A stretch of DNA of 64,000 nt, taken from NCBI RefSeq assembly GCF_000234665.1, contig NC_018337.1, forward strand, positions 1,124,556 through 1,188,555, in the 5' to 3' direction. How positions within the stretch are numbered: position 1 is the first letter of the stretch; each line of letters starts with the position of its first letter. Positions 39,839 through 49,680 of the stretch are shown here, one piece after another. A program made the translations under genes and the position numbers. The notes below the pieces were generated by a model. The model saw nothing but the letters and a program-made list of their open reading frames with translations, ran no database searches and had not been told where the DNA came from. The stretch comes from Leishmania mexicana MHOM/GT/2001/U1103. Its lineage: Eukaryota; Euglenozoa; Kinetoplastea; Trypanosomatida; Trypanosomatidae.

Positions 39839-41638
39839 ATGCCCGCCAAGAAGAAGTCCAGCAAGGCAAACTCCTCCAAAAAAGAGGTGCTGCCAGACCC
39901 TGCGACGATCAAGAACGGAGCGGGCACCGTTTTCATCGGCGGCTGGTCCTCGTACGACACCATCGAGTCTGTGAGCCAGGCGAGTAGGTTGGTGATCGCA
40001 GCCAACACAGACGCCGACGGCGTCGTTGCAGCGCCGTTGCCGCGCACTAATATCCTTGTCCTCCCGACGGAGGAAGCCGACGACGACGCTGACAGCGGAG
40101 CGCCACAGGCTCCATTCGTCGTGGAGGTAGCGGATCAATTATTTGTCGAGGGTGTCTCTCGTCGTCAGTGTGCGCAGGTCCAGTCGCTGGTGAAGACCTG
40201 GGAACCAGCCCCTATACCGCCGACAGAGGCTACGGCGCCTAGCGAGCAACCTGCGGCCCCTGCACCGAAAGAGGAGCCGGTCAACCCCTACGCAGATGCC
40301 TTGAGTGACCGACGGTACACGCAAGAGGTTTCGGTGGGAGCCAGCTATGCCGCACGCGACGTTGTGATTCGCGGCCCCTGCTCCATCGAAGGTGTCGCCC
40401 CCATCATCGTCGTACCGCCGCAGCTTCCGGCAAAGCCGGACCTGGACGCGGTGACCCTGGACCCTCCCGCTGACAACGCTGCAGCCGCGGCAGGGGCGTC
40501 CACCAAGAAGAAAAAAGCGACCAAGAGCAAAAAGAAGTCGAAACCGAAGCTGACGCCAGAGCAGGTGGAGGAGCTGGAGAGGAAGAAGGCGGAATTGGAG
40601 GCGCAATACATGCAGCAAACGGAGGAGGCGGTGCGGCGCGCGAAGCAGGAGTCCGACTATCTCATGACCTTTGCCCATCCCGACCGCTGGGCGAACGTGG
40701 TCTTCCGCCACATGACGTTTGCCGGTCCTGTACAAGTACACCGCGCCCACGTCTCCTTCCAAAACTGCCGCTTCGTCGGCATTACTAACACCGCCATGTT
40801 GGATCGGCCGCTGCTCCTTGTCAGCCAGTACTGCCGCGTGCAGTGCACCAAGTGCAGCTTCGAGGCTCCGCAGCGCTGCGGCATCTACGCGCTCCCGAGC
40901 GCGCAGGTGCAGGTGCGCAAGTGTCTCTTTACCGGCGTGACGCAGGATATCCTGTGGGCTGCGGCGCTGCCAGGTGTCTCGCCGCAGAACACCGGCGCCG
41001 CCGCTTCCTTGTACGTGGACGGCGGTGACGAGGACAGCGCTGGTCATGGCGGACCTGTTTCGCCGACATATGCGGCTGAGGAACACAGCGCCGACAACAA
41101 GGCTGCCGGCGTGCTGTCATTTCCTATCGCGCTTGGTGGCGAGCTCCAGGAAGCCGCGCGCGCGGCCCTCGCCGACCGTAGCGCGGCAGTCGGAATCCTG
41201 TCAGACTGCGCCAAGCTGATGGTTTACGGTTGCGACTTTCTGTGCCTCGGGGTCGGCGTGTACGTCAAGGGCAGCTACACCGTCTACGTTTGTCATCACA
41301 AGGCAGCCCCGAAGACGCCCCAACAGCTGACACCAGAGGCGTGTGACACATCTTTGGACAGCAACTCGTTTCACCACTTCGCCAACGCGGCGCTTTTGCT
41401 GGATAGGTCGTCGCAGCTCGTGTCGATTCGCCGTAGTTACGTCGAGGGCTCCGCCCACTACGGATTGGATTGCCAGGGCGGCGCGAGATCAGTGCTCGTG
41501 CGACAAAACTACTTCGCGGCCGACGCGACGGTGCGCATTCGCGAGGGCGCCAAGGTTGCGATGCTGCACAACGACTTCCAGAGCATCCCACTGAATGACA
41601 ATTCGTACGATAACCCGTGCCTGCAGCCTGTGTACTAA
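39839..41638 (+). CDS. right-handed beta-helix (pectate-lyase-like fold) protein
   Basis: 599 residues. N-terminus lysine-rich (MPAKKKSSKANSSKKE). A Lys/Glu-rich segment at about 220-280 (KKKKATKSKKKSKPKLT, then VEELERKKAELEAQYM) looks like a charged coil. From about 285 to the end short strands repeat roughly every 20-25 residues with small, hydrophobic and Asn residues: VVFRHMTFAGPVQVHRAHVS, FQNCRFVGITNTAML, VQCTKCSFEAPQRCGIYAL, VQVRKCLFTGVT, LMVYGCDFLCLGVGVYV, VSIRRSYVEGSAHYGLDC, VLVRQNYFAADATVRI. This is the pattern of a parallel beta-helix. No secretion signal or polysaccharide-lyase catalytic motif is apparent, so an intracellular scaffold role, as in SHCBP1-type proteins, is more likely than an enzyme. 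Start is the first ATG in frame. Confidence 0.78.
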   Translation: MPAKKKSSKANSSKKEVLPDPATIKNGAGTVFIGGWSSYDTIESVSQASRLVIAANTDADGVVAAPLPRTNILVLPTEEADDDADSGAPQAPFVVEVADQLFVEGVSRRQCAQVQSLVKTWEPAPIPPTEATAPSEQPAAPAPKEEPVNPYADALSDRRYTQEVSVGASYAARDVVIRGPCSIEGVAPIIVVPPQLPAKPDLDAVTLDPPADNAAAAAGASTKKKKATKSKKKSKPKLTPEQVEELERKKAELEAQYMQQTEEAVRRAKQESDYLMTFAHPDRWANVVFRHMTFAGPVQVHRAHVSFQNCRFVGITNTAMLDRPLLLVSQYCRVQCTKCSFEAPQRCGIYALPSAQVQVRKCLFTGVTQDILWAAALPGVSPQNTGAAASLYVDGGDEDSAGHGGPVSPTYAAEEHSADNKAAGVLSFPIALGGELQEAARAALADRSAAVGILSDCAKLMVYGCDFLCLGVGVYVKGSYTVYVCHHKAAPKTPQQLTPEACDTSLDSNSFHHFANAALLLDRSSQLVSIRRSYVEGSAHYGLDCQGGARSVLVRQNYFAADATVRIREGAKVAMLHNDFQSIPLNDNSYDNPCLQPVY

Positions 41639-41785
41639 CGCTGCCAGACAGGTGCGGAAAACGCACGTTTTTGTTTGCGTGGGTACGTGTTTGGCGGTGT
41701 CCGGCTGCCGTTGCGGGTGCGTGTGTGTGAGACGCTTGGGCACGTTGCACCACACCCGCGTCGTTGCTGTTACCTCATCTTTGAA

Positions 41786-41804
41786 AAGCCGCTTGTTGCG
41801 GCTT
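41786..41804 (+). other. perfect 7-bp stem-loop
   Basis: Arms AAGCCGC (41786-41792) and GCGGCTT (41798-41804) around TTGTT, about 150 bases after the beta-helix stop codon, so probably in its 3' UTR. Confidence 0.45.
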
Positions 41805-42280
41805 GCCGATGTACAGTTGTGACGATGAACGAGGGCGGATGGTAACTTGGCAGGCGAAAAGGCGCAGGGCGGAACCTGTTTATGTAGACGTGGGACTCAT
41901 GTTTCCCGCCACCCTCCCTCCCTCGTTTTCTGAACCTTTCATTGTTCTGTAGGTTGGCGATTTGAAACCTGCCTTGAACGGTGTTTTTCTGCAGCGACAT
42001 GCCATGTACCATCTGGTCATGTAAATGCTCTCCTCTCTTACAGGAATGGTTTTCTTTTTTTTTGAACTCTGCCGTGTTGTCGCTGTACGCGCGCCTGCCG
42101 CACCAGGTGACCGACAGGGATGACCCTTTCTGCACAGACGAGAGGGTGACAGCGGGCATGTCAACCCTTGTCCCGGGTCCACGGGTCCCGGCTACCGTGA
42201 CGGTTGCGTCGCGCCCTTCAGCAGAACGTTGTTCTGGTGCGGAATAGAACCTCTTGCTACGCACAATAAATTGTGTGCAC

Positions 42281-42304
42281 CGGCGCCACAGTGATGTGGC
42301 GCCG
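42281..42304 (+). other. perfect 10-bp stem-loop with GNRA-type loop
   Basis: Arms CGGCGCCACA (42281-42290) and TGTGGCGCCG (42295-42304) around GTGA, which in RNA is a GNRA tetraloop. A smaller inverted repeat (CACAAT/ATTGTG, 42262-42275) lies just before it. Confidence 0.6.
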
Positions 42305-42779
42305 TATGGCAGTTGCTGAGTGGTGTACACACCCCTGCTCGGTGTCGTCATCTCATCCCTCCTTTCTTCCTTTTCCCTCTTCGTGGCTCGCAAACAAAAC
42401 CCCCGCTGTGTTGGCTCCATCAAGGTTCTAAAGCACGCTCTATCCATCTCGCTTCTTCACAGAGACCTCCCCCGCCCTCTCCAGCTTCCTCCCCTCGCCC
42501 ACCCACCCTACGAGTGTTCCACGCAGCCCCTGCTGCGTTATGACGACAGGGAACTAGATACGCACATGCAAATTCCCGTTTCTTTTTCCAGTGGCTTTTT
42601 GCTGTTTTCTAGTTTTGTTTAATTTCTTGTTTTAGGCGCCTCCCCCTTGTCCATCTGCGCGTCTTGTGCGTTTCGGCGGCGCTAGTGCTTGTCGAAATTG
42701 GGCATTCTTAGAGGAGGTGTGTACACCAAAGTTGCGTTAGCGCTGGACGAATTTGGTGAAGAGCGGACTCTTGCAGAGA

Positions 42780-42803
42780 AGCGTACCTTCACGTTTTTCG
42801 CAG
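42780..42803 (+). promoter_or_regulatory. probable spliced-leader acceptor
   Basis: TACCTTCACGTTTTTCGCAG ends at AG 42802-42803, 54 bases before the ATG at 42858. Confidence 0.5.
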
Positions 42804-42857
42804 AGGCCTGCGCCCGGAAACCAAGAAGGTATCACCCTACTCGTGCCTTGCGTCATC

Positions 42858-43394
42858 ATGTCGTCAGACGGTAAGCAGCAGCTCCTTGTGGTGGCGGTCG
42901 TGTCGGCGGCGGCTGCAACAATGTCCGTGTTCTACTTGTGGAGGAATAAGGACTTCACTAAAAAGCTAGGCATGCTCGGACACAAGATTGGTGCCGGGGT
43001 GCACAAGGACTCATCATCCTCTGCTGGCGAAGCGCCTGGGAGCGGCATCCGTCCTGTCTCGGGTATCGTGAAGAAGGGCTACACGCGCGAGCAGCTCTCC
43101 CAGTACGACGGTGTCAAGAACGAGCGCATCTTTATGAGTGTCAAGATGAAAGTATACGAGGTGGCCCCACACTTTTACGGCCCAGGGCAGCATTATCACG
43201 TGTTTGCCGGTACGGAGGCCTCCCGTGCCTTGGCAAAGGCGGACCTGACGGGGAAGTACCTCAACCAGTACTGGGTGAATTGCTCCGAGGAGGAGCTGGA
43301 GGTGCTGGAGGAGTACGTGGAGAAGTTTAACTCCAAGTACCCAATCGTCGGCTGGTACGTCCCGGATGATCAGTTCTACAAGGTGACGGAGTAA
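42858..43394 (+). CDS. membrane-associated progesterone receptor (PGRMC/Dap1)-type cytochrome b5-like protein
   Basis: 178 residues. A single transmembrane helix near the N-terminus (LLVVAVVSAAAATMSVFYLW, residues 9-28) is followed by a linker and a cytochrome b5-like heme/steroid-binding domain from about residue 74: YTREQLSQYDGVKNERIFMS, VYEVAPHFYGPGQHYHVFAG, then TEASRALAKADL. These are the hallmark segments of the PGRMC/MAPR family, including the tyrosines of FYGP and the following HY that line the heme pocket. The family binds heme through tyrosine rather than the His pair of true cytochrome b5 and supports cytochrome P450 and sterol metabolism at the ER. Trypanosomatids make ergosterol-type sterols, so a role with CYP51-type enzymes is plausible inference. 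Start is the first ATG in frame. Confidence 0.88.
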   Translation: MSSDGKQQLLVVAVVSAAAATMSVFYLWRNKDFTKKLGMLGHKIGAGVHKDSSSSAGEAPGSGIRPVSGIVKKGYTREQLSQYDGVKNERIFMSVKMKVYEVAPHFYGPGQHYHVFAGTEASRALAKADLTGKYLNQYWVNCSEEELEVLEEYVEKFNSKYPIVGWYVPDDQFYKVTE

Positions 43395-44759
43395 AGCACA
43401 CAGTGGTGTTTTCTCTTTCCCCCTCCTCCTTTCCCATTTTGTGAGTGGCAACGGACGCGCATCTGTGAGGGTTTCTTTGCGCGGTTGTGCAAAGGCGTCG
43501 CATGCAGCGAGGGAGAGCAGCATGAGTGCAGTGGTGATGTGTGTGCGTGTCGGTCCGGGCAAAGCGCGACGCAATTGGACAAGGAGGAGGGGGGAGGGGG
43601 GAAGATGAAAGGGAGCGAGCGAGCGATAGAGAGAGAGCTGCTGAAGGGGAACGAAACAAAAGAGGGATGCCTTTAGCGTTGTCCTTTTGAGGAGGCGTGC
43701 CGGCACGCACCTTGCTGTAGAGCCTTCTCTTACTCCTTAACGTCTGTTAATGGTGCGCTTTAGTTCGTTGCATCTGGCTATCCCTTCTACCCCCCCCCAC
43801 TTTCTCTTTCCCCGGGGTCTTCCCCGGGGGGTTCGTGTGTGCGTGTTTGTGAGCACGTATTTTTTTCTCTGTGTCGGCTCTGGCAACCTCCTCCCTACCA
43901 CCAGCCATCCTCTCCCTATCGTATTCTAGTGTACGCATTCTTTTTTTTCTTCCCTGTCTCTCTCCGTGTGCAGTGTCGGCTCTCACCCTCTCTCGGGCAA
44001 TCTCCTTGTTTGGTGTCTCACCCCCTCACCCACCACAACCCCCCTTCCCCATCCCCGCCTACGCGAATGAAAGCCTCCTCCTCTGCGCACACACCGCCAC
44101 CACCATCACCTCCCCCCAGTATACAGCGGGACACTCTCCTATCTCTGTGTATGTCCGTGCGTGCGCATGCTCATCTTGTTTTCCGTGTCTTACTTCTTCT
44201 TAACACGTATGTCCAGATCTCCCGCCTGTTGGCGCCCTCGCGTTCTTTGTCCTTGTCGCCTTTCTCTTCGTTGTGGTAACCGACTCTTGCGCTCTCTTCC
44301 TCTCTGCGCCTGCGTGGGATTTGCCTGCGTGCTTCACCAGTGTGAGGTGAGCACATGACCGTGTGCTAACCCGTGCGTGTGTGCGCTCGCCTGTTGGGTT
44401 GGTCGGTTTGAGAAGCACCTCCTCCCCTCCCCTCCACCCTCCTTGTGTTTTCAGTTATTGACGGTGTTGTGCGGTGCGGGTCGACGTAGGTGCGCCTGTT
44501 CCTTGTCCATCAGCTTCCGCACTCTCGTTTGGTTGATCTCAGTCGCGGCTCGGTTCCTTGGACGACGCTTTTTTGCTCGCTTTTTCTATCTCTGTCTGTC
44601 ACCCTCTCTCCACCCACCCCTGAGCGCACTAGCTGTGTCGCGCGCGCACAACTCTCATTCCTTCGGTCGCTGAGTCGTCGCTGTGCACGTCTGTCTCGAC
44701 ACTCCTCGCGCACCGCTTTTGGCATATGATCCCATTACTGACTTTGCACATGTCTTGTT

Positions 44760-44924
44760 ATGGCGTCTATCCAGTACCCGCTTGCACATTCGAACGGCGT
44801 GCGCCCTACAGCGAGTCGCGAAGATGCATGTGACGATGGACAGTATAACACCTTAAACTACGCGATCGACGCAGTTGATCACACAAACAAAAAAAGCGGC
44901 GCAAGTGAAGGGGGCCTTGTGTAA
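44760..44924 (+). CDS. doubtful 54-residue reading frame or gene remnant
   Basis: ATG to TAA, 54 residues, beginning MASIQYPLAHSNGVRPTASR and continuing acidic then polar. It sits at the start of a T-poor island inside a 3.6-kb T-rich gap, and the sequence after its stop also reads as polar protein in other frames, which could mean a frameshifted gene remnant. No homologue recognised. Confidence 0.2.
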   Translation: MASIQYPLAHSNGVRPTASREDACDDGQYNTLNYAIDAVDHTNKKSGASEGGLV

Positions 44925-46879
44925 AAGGACGCCTGTGGCGCACATTGAAAACGGCAGCCACGGCGTGCGCCCGCTCCTCGTAAGTCTCGCACACGGTAAG
45001 AAAAGATAAGCAGCTCTGAGGGAACGCAAAAGAGGCTGCGTCGCCTGGTGGTCTATCGAGCCCGTGCACACACTGTTGTGCTGACTGGTACAAGAGCCCC
45101 GTCTATTATGCCGGCCATGCGATGAAAGGCGTCGAACCTTTCTTTGCCTAGCAGTATATTGAACTGTCATCCGCAGAGCCGTATGCGCGATGCAGTTTCC
45201 CTCCTCCTCCCGTGGCTACATTCCTTGCCCTCTGTTTCGCTTTTGAGTCAACATGCCACGCCTCGCCCTCAACCATCAAGCGAAATACCTGGAATACCAA
45301 CGGTGAGAGCACCCGGGGTGTAACTTTTTGACACCCCCACCTCCTCCGCCCTCATCGCCGCACACCTGTCTTCCTCCTGCTCGCTCGGGTCCCACGTTTC
45401 ACCCCTACTGTTCTCACCGTTGTTCACGGGTTTCCGTCAGCCCGCAGGATAAGAGTACGAGGGGTCTCTCAGAAACGGTGAAAACTAGCTCACCTGCCGT
45501 GGAGTACGCGCGTCTCGCTTACATCTCTGAGTACATGTTGCGCCTCGATGTTGCGCATAACGAAGAAAAGGCTTCTCGTTTAGCACGCTGCTGTCGTGAC
45601 CCTACACATACATGCTTCCTGCCACCGTCCGTCTTGTCCCTCTGTCGAGAAAACGAACGAAGCTGTGGGGTCCACCAAAAGAGGAGACCCCCTCCGTCGC
45701 TCATAGTCGCGTTCTCCTGTGCAGAGCACCCGCCTCTTCTGTTCCCCATCAGTGTTTTTCTATATCTAAATCTATATATATATATATAGATATATTCGTT
45801 TTGTCTGCTCGCGTTACTTCTGTATTCGCTTTTGATTCCGAAACGCGCTGCAGGGCAGGACGGCTGGACTGCGCCAAGCACCAGCCAGAAACAACACTTA
45901 TCTCCCTCTCTATTTTTTTTTTGCTTCTCCAGCTACGTCATCTCTTCGGCGTCTCTCTCGCTCATCGTCTTACGACCCCGTGGAAGTTGCCACTGTCTTT
46001 GTTGTCTGTCTTCTTCAACCCCACCCCCAACCACCTCTTGTGTATGTGCTCCCTCACATAGGGAGCTTCTGCTTCCTCCGCTCTCGCTGCCAGGTAGACG
46101 TGTTTTTTCTGCGTCAGCGCTCCCTCGTATGACGGCGCAATTCTTTTTTCAAGACCATATCCGTACCCTCCTCTTCCCCCACTCCCTGGACTGCGCACGG
46201 TGAAATCAGCGCGTCAAGAGTGTCTGTGCCCCCCTCCCCTCCCCTCCACACACACACACACCTCTCTTGTCCCTCCCACCACCACACACCTTTTTTTTTA
46301 AACGTGCTTCGCTCTCTTAGCCCACTTCTACCGACGGCAGTGTACACCTTCGCCCATGTGCAGAACGCACGCACGCACACAGAGAAAGAGAGTGAAAGGA
46401 GGGTCAGATAAGGACGAGGGCCGCCTCGATCGGTGAAAGCGCCTCACCGTCACGGCTAACGATCCTCACTCCTTTGTCCTCCCTGTTACACAAACTCTTT
46501 TCTCGAAACGGTGTCGAACTGAAATTTTTCTATAACTCCATTGCGTAGGCAGCGTAACGCGACTACGACAACGACAGTCGAGGCGTGAAAAAGATAGGAT
46601 GGACACACAAGGAAAAAGAACAACAGCAAAGGACTGCCACTACGGTCAACGCCGCCTTCGTTACCGCCCCTCACGAGGGACGAGTAGAGCGCCGATATAC
46701 GTGGAGATATCGGTACATTGTAGTTTTGTGTGTGCGTGTCTATGTGGGTGCGTTCATGCCGGCGCATCTCGGAAAATTCTCAGACGGCGGCTACACAGAT
46801 ACCCTACGTGAAGGTTACCTCTCTTCCTTCGTGGAAAGGTTTTTGTGCGTTGCTTCTTGCATCACTCGCACGACTCGTG

Positions 46880-46921
46880 CCTTTCTTTTGTCCCTCCCTT
46901 GACCTTTGGCTCTCTCGCAAG
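46880..46921 (+). promoter_or_regulatory. probable spliced-leader acceptor
   Basis: Tract CCTTTCTTTTGTCCCTCCCTT followed by TTTGGCTCTCTCGCAAG, with AG at 46920-46921, 52 bases before the ATG at 46974. Confidence 0.5.
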
Positions 46922-46973
46922 TAGCTCACCTCTTCGCCATTGTTTCCGCGTTGATCGAACGCACGCACGTTTC

Positions 46974-48533
46974 ATGAACGGAAACGGAGCGGCAAGGAGA
47001 CGGACCACGAGTCCCTTAGCACCCTCAGTAGATAACGCAGCGACAGAGCCATCAGAGGTGCCGGATGGCACATCACAATCTGGCCACTTGTCGGGGTCGT
47101 TGATCGAAACCTCATCGTCATCTGCGGGCACGTCTCCTAAGGAAAGAGCACCGCCAGATGCTGAAGATGACGAGCTATCGATCACCAAGTCACTGCACCT
47201 GCGCCGTGACTGGTACAGCAGCATCGCAACCTTCATTGCCGGCGGTGTAGCAGGTGCTGCAAGTCGTACTCTGACAGCCCCGCTCGACCGCATCAAGCTC
47301 ATTGCGCAAGAGGGACATCTCGTGCAGACACCAAAACCCTTCTCGGCGACCGCCGCCGCGAGCTCTGCCGCGAGCGGCGACTCGGCGTCCGCTAGCGTCG
47401 CCAGCACGGCCCAGACTGTCCGCCAACAGCACCCGAGTCTCCTGCAATTAGCCCGCATGATCAAGGCGGACGGTGGTTGGAAGGCGTTTTGGCGCGGCAA
47501 CACGATCAACTGCTTCAAGGCAGGGCCCGAGTTTGCCATTGTCTTTTCGATTCGCCGCTACCTGTCGTCGCTGTATGAGGATGGCGTCGAGCGGGAAAAG
47601 GCGCGCAAGAAGATCTTGCTAGCGCGGTGGAAAGCAATGGATGAGCGCAGCGCCTCCATCAACTGCCGCGGGCAGGAAACGCGTGAGCTCATGAAGAGGG
47701 ACACAGAAGAGCCGAGAGCTCGCACTGGGGAAACGGGGTTTCAGAGCATCATCGATGGCACACATAGCACCTGTCGCGCCGGCCATTCAGCAGTTGTTTT
47801 ACCTGTATCCCCAGCGACATCCGTCACTCAGACGCTGACAAGCAACGAGGTCCGGCAGCGGGAGCGCGCCATCTCGGTGGAGGCGTCTATCCTTACCCCT
47901 CCTTTTCACAGACTGGGATGCATCTCTACACTGCCACAACTCGCTGTGAACTGCACGATCGGTGCGCTCGCCGGTCTTGGCGCGCAAGGCATTCTATACC
48001 CGCTCGAGGTGGTCAAGACGCGTGTTGTGGTGTCGCGGAGCAACGAGTACAAGGGTGGTGTGGCCGAGATTGTGCGCGTTGCCTACCGCAAGGGTGGTGT
48101 AATGGAGTTCTACCGTGGTTTCGTGCCGAACATGGTCGGCATCGTTGTCTACCGAGGCCTGGAAATGGGCCTCTACTCCAGCGCGCAGCAGTCCATCATG
48201 ATATATCGAATGCAGGTGAAGAAGATGAAACGGCACGAGGCGAGCTTGAATGCGGCCGAAGTCGGCGTGGTTGGGATGTTCTCCTCCACGGTGGCGCAGA
48301 CTGTTTCGTACCCATTGAATGTGATACGGACGCGACTGCAGACACAGGGCACCAACGGCCGAGCGAAGAAGTACAGTGGAATGGTAGACTGTATGGTAAA
48401 GATGATTCGCAACAAAGGTGTCACATCGTTATTTAGCGGACTGACCGCGAATTACCTCAAGGCAGTGCCGGCGAGCGCCTGCACATTTGTCGTCTTCGAA
48501 TGGGCGCAGCGGCTGCTCGTCGATGATGATTGA
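46974..48533 (+). CDS. mitochondrial carrier family (SLC25) protein with a long inter-repeat insertion
   Basis: 519 residues, against about 300 for a typical carrier. Three signature repeats are present: APLDRIKL (about residue 102), YPLEVVKTR (about 342) and YPLNVIRTR (about 445), each in the P-x-(D/E/N)-x-x-(K/R) form. GG/G-rich helices begin each repeat (FIAGGVAGAASRTLTAPLD). An N-terminal polar extension of about 75 residues precedes repeat 1, and about 110 charged residues separate repeats 1 and 2. The first repeat (TAPLDRIKL with later WRGNTINCFKAGPEFAI) resembles ATP-Mg/phosphate or adenine-nucleotide-type carriers, so a nucleotide substrate is possible but unproven. No EF-hands are seen, unlike SCaMC carriers. 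Inner mitochondrial membrane location is expected. Start is the first ATG in frame. Confidence 0.85.
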   Translation: MNGNGAARRRTTSPLAPSVDNAATEPSEVPDGTSQSGHLSGSLIETSSSSAGTSPKERAPPDAEDDELSITKSLHLRRDWYSSIATFIAGGVAGAASRTLTAPLDRIKLIAQEGHLVQTPKPFSATAAASSAASGDSASASVASTAQTVRQQHPSLLQLARMIKADGGWKAFWRGNTINCFKAGPEFAIVFSIRRYLSSLYEDGVEREKARKKILLARWKAMDERSASINCRGQETRELMKRDTEEPRARTGETGFQSIIDGTHSTCRAGHSAVVLPVSPATSVTQTLTSNEVRQRERAISVEASILTPPFHRLGCISTLPQLAVNCTIGALAGLGAQGILYPLEVVKTRVVVSRSNEYKGGVAEIVRVAYRKGGVMEFYRGFVPNMVGIVVYRGLEMGLYSSAQQSIMIYRMQVKKMKRHEASLNAAEVGVVGMFSSTVAQTVSYPLNVIRTRLQTQGTNGRAKKYSGMVDCMVKMIRNKGVTSLFSGLTANYLKAVPASACTFVVFEWAQRLLVDDD

Positions 48534-48659
48534 CAGGCTGCTCCCGCTCCCTCTACCTAGCCATATGCGCTGTATAGGGAGCTCGCCGTGCGCGCACGCG
48601 AGAGAGGCAGAGAAAGCCATATTTTTGTGTACCCGGTCACCAGCAAGACACTAACGTCC

Positions 48660-49225
48660 TTTCTTGTCTCTAACAGGGGTTCCACGGTTCTTGACAGTCG
48701 TCCCACACCGGAGGAGCACGGGTGCTGAGCTTACGAGGCGACCGGAGTCGATACTTGCCCAGCCCTGCACGGGCACTCGTGTGCACTCTGGATTCCTGCA
48801 ACGGCGGCTGACTGGCAGCGACAACGTGGGGGTGCAGGTGCTGTGCTGCCCACTGCCTCGGCTAGAACTGCGGCATCCCCAGGCCCGCCAGTGCGTTCGC
48901 CCCCGTCTGTGGTTGCGACGAGGGCGTCCGACCGTGGGGTGGTGCCCGGTATGCTACGTGGGTTTTGGCGGGTCGCTGGAGGCTGACAGCGCACCTCGTT
49001 TCACGCTATGGTGTTGCACGCCGCGGCCTGAGGCGCCTTCCTGCTTGAGCTCATCCGGCATGGGCGTCGGCCCTCATCCCCCCCCCCCTACCGTGTTACC
49101 CACAGGACGGACACGACCGCCACTGCCGTGGAGCAGGACCCTGGACGCTGCTCGGTGCAGCTGCAGCCGGCTCTCGCCCTAGACGACCAGGATGTGGGCG
49201 TAGCGTGACAGGGACAGGGTGAGCT
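48660..49225 (+). mobile_element. 3' fragment of a degenerate ingi-related retroposon (DIRE)
   Basis: The block 49019-49225 is almost identical to 56663-56870, the 3' end of the larger DIRE. Upstream sequence (from about 48660) has the GC-rich, T-poor composition of retroposon coding sequence but no continuous frame. It lies directly downstream of the carrier gene. Stops and frameshifts are present; no protein is made. Confidence 0.6.
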
Positions 49226-49319
49226 GTGGTTGTGCGTGCGTATAGTTGTAGGCGCTGCGCGAGGTGGGGTGAGTCGAGAAGAGGGTATCGGTTGCAGTGA
49301 GACCGTGTCATCAGGACAC

Positions 49320-49680
49320 ACCTCGGCGTACTGTCAGGGTCCACTGCCGAATGCCTTCCACTGGTGGGATGGCTGGGTACCTACGTCGCGGGCAGGTGAT
49401 AGCGATGCATCGCCGCTGAGGTCGGCGGTGCGCTCTCGTATCGGCGTCGCCTCGGAGCGACTTGCGAGGGCGAACACACGAGTGCCATCTATAGGATGGG
49501 CAGGGTCTCGGCATGACTCGCACGTGTCCCACTGCCCGACCCTTACACGGCTTAATGATGCGGATCCTTGGCTGCCTTGGGGGATACAACCGCGTGGCAA
49601 GCTGAGTCAGCGGGTTGGCGGGTACGGTTCGAGGCAGAGGGCAAACGCAGATAGCCGAGTCGGCGGATGGCTGTAAGGCG
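49320..49680 (+). mobile_element. highly degenerate SIDER2-like copy
   Basis: Patchy similarity to the three good copies: ATCGGCGTCGCCTCGGAGCG aligns with their ATCGGCGTGGCGTTGGAGCG. The stretch CCATCTATAGGATGGGCAGG aligns with their CCATGGGTATGGTGGGCACG, followed by a similar GACTCGCACGTGTCCCACTG-type segment. Same orientation. Judged by eye; much older than the copies at 2.4, 6.4 and 11.2 kb. Confidence 0.5.

Larger units (their letters stand above)
41639..42857 (+). other. intergenic region with two stem-loops
   Basis: About 1.2 kb without a gene. Contains hairpins at 41786-41804 and 42281-42304 (the latter a perfect 10-bp stem with a GTGA loop). T/C-rich before the next gene. Confidence 0.5.
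43395..46973 (+). other. long intergenic region, one doubtful small frame
   Basis: About 3.6 kb. Mostly T/C-rich spacer with a TA microsatellite near 45772-45792 and a GC palindrome near 43811-43830. A T-poor island at about 44750-45200 contains a 54-residue frame listed separately. A gene-sized gap, but nothing else convincing on either strand. Confidence 0.45.
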
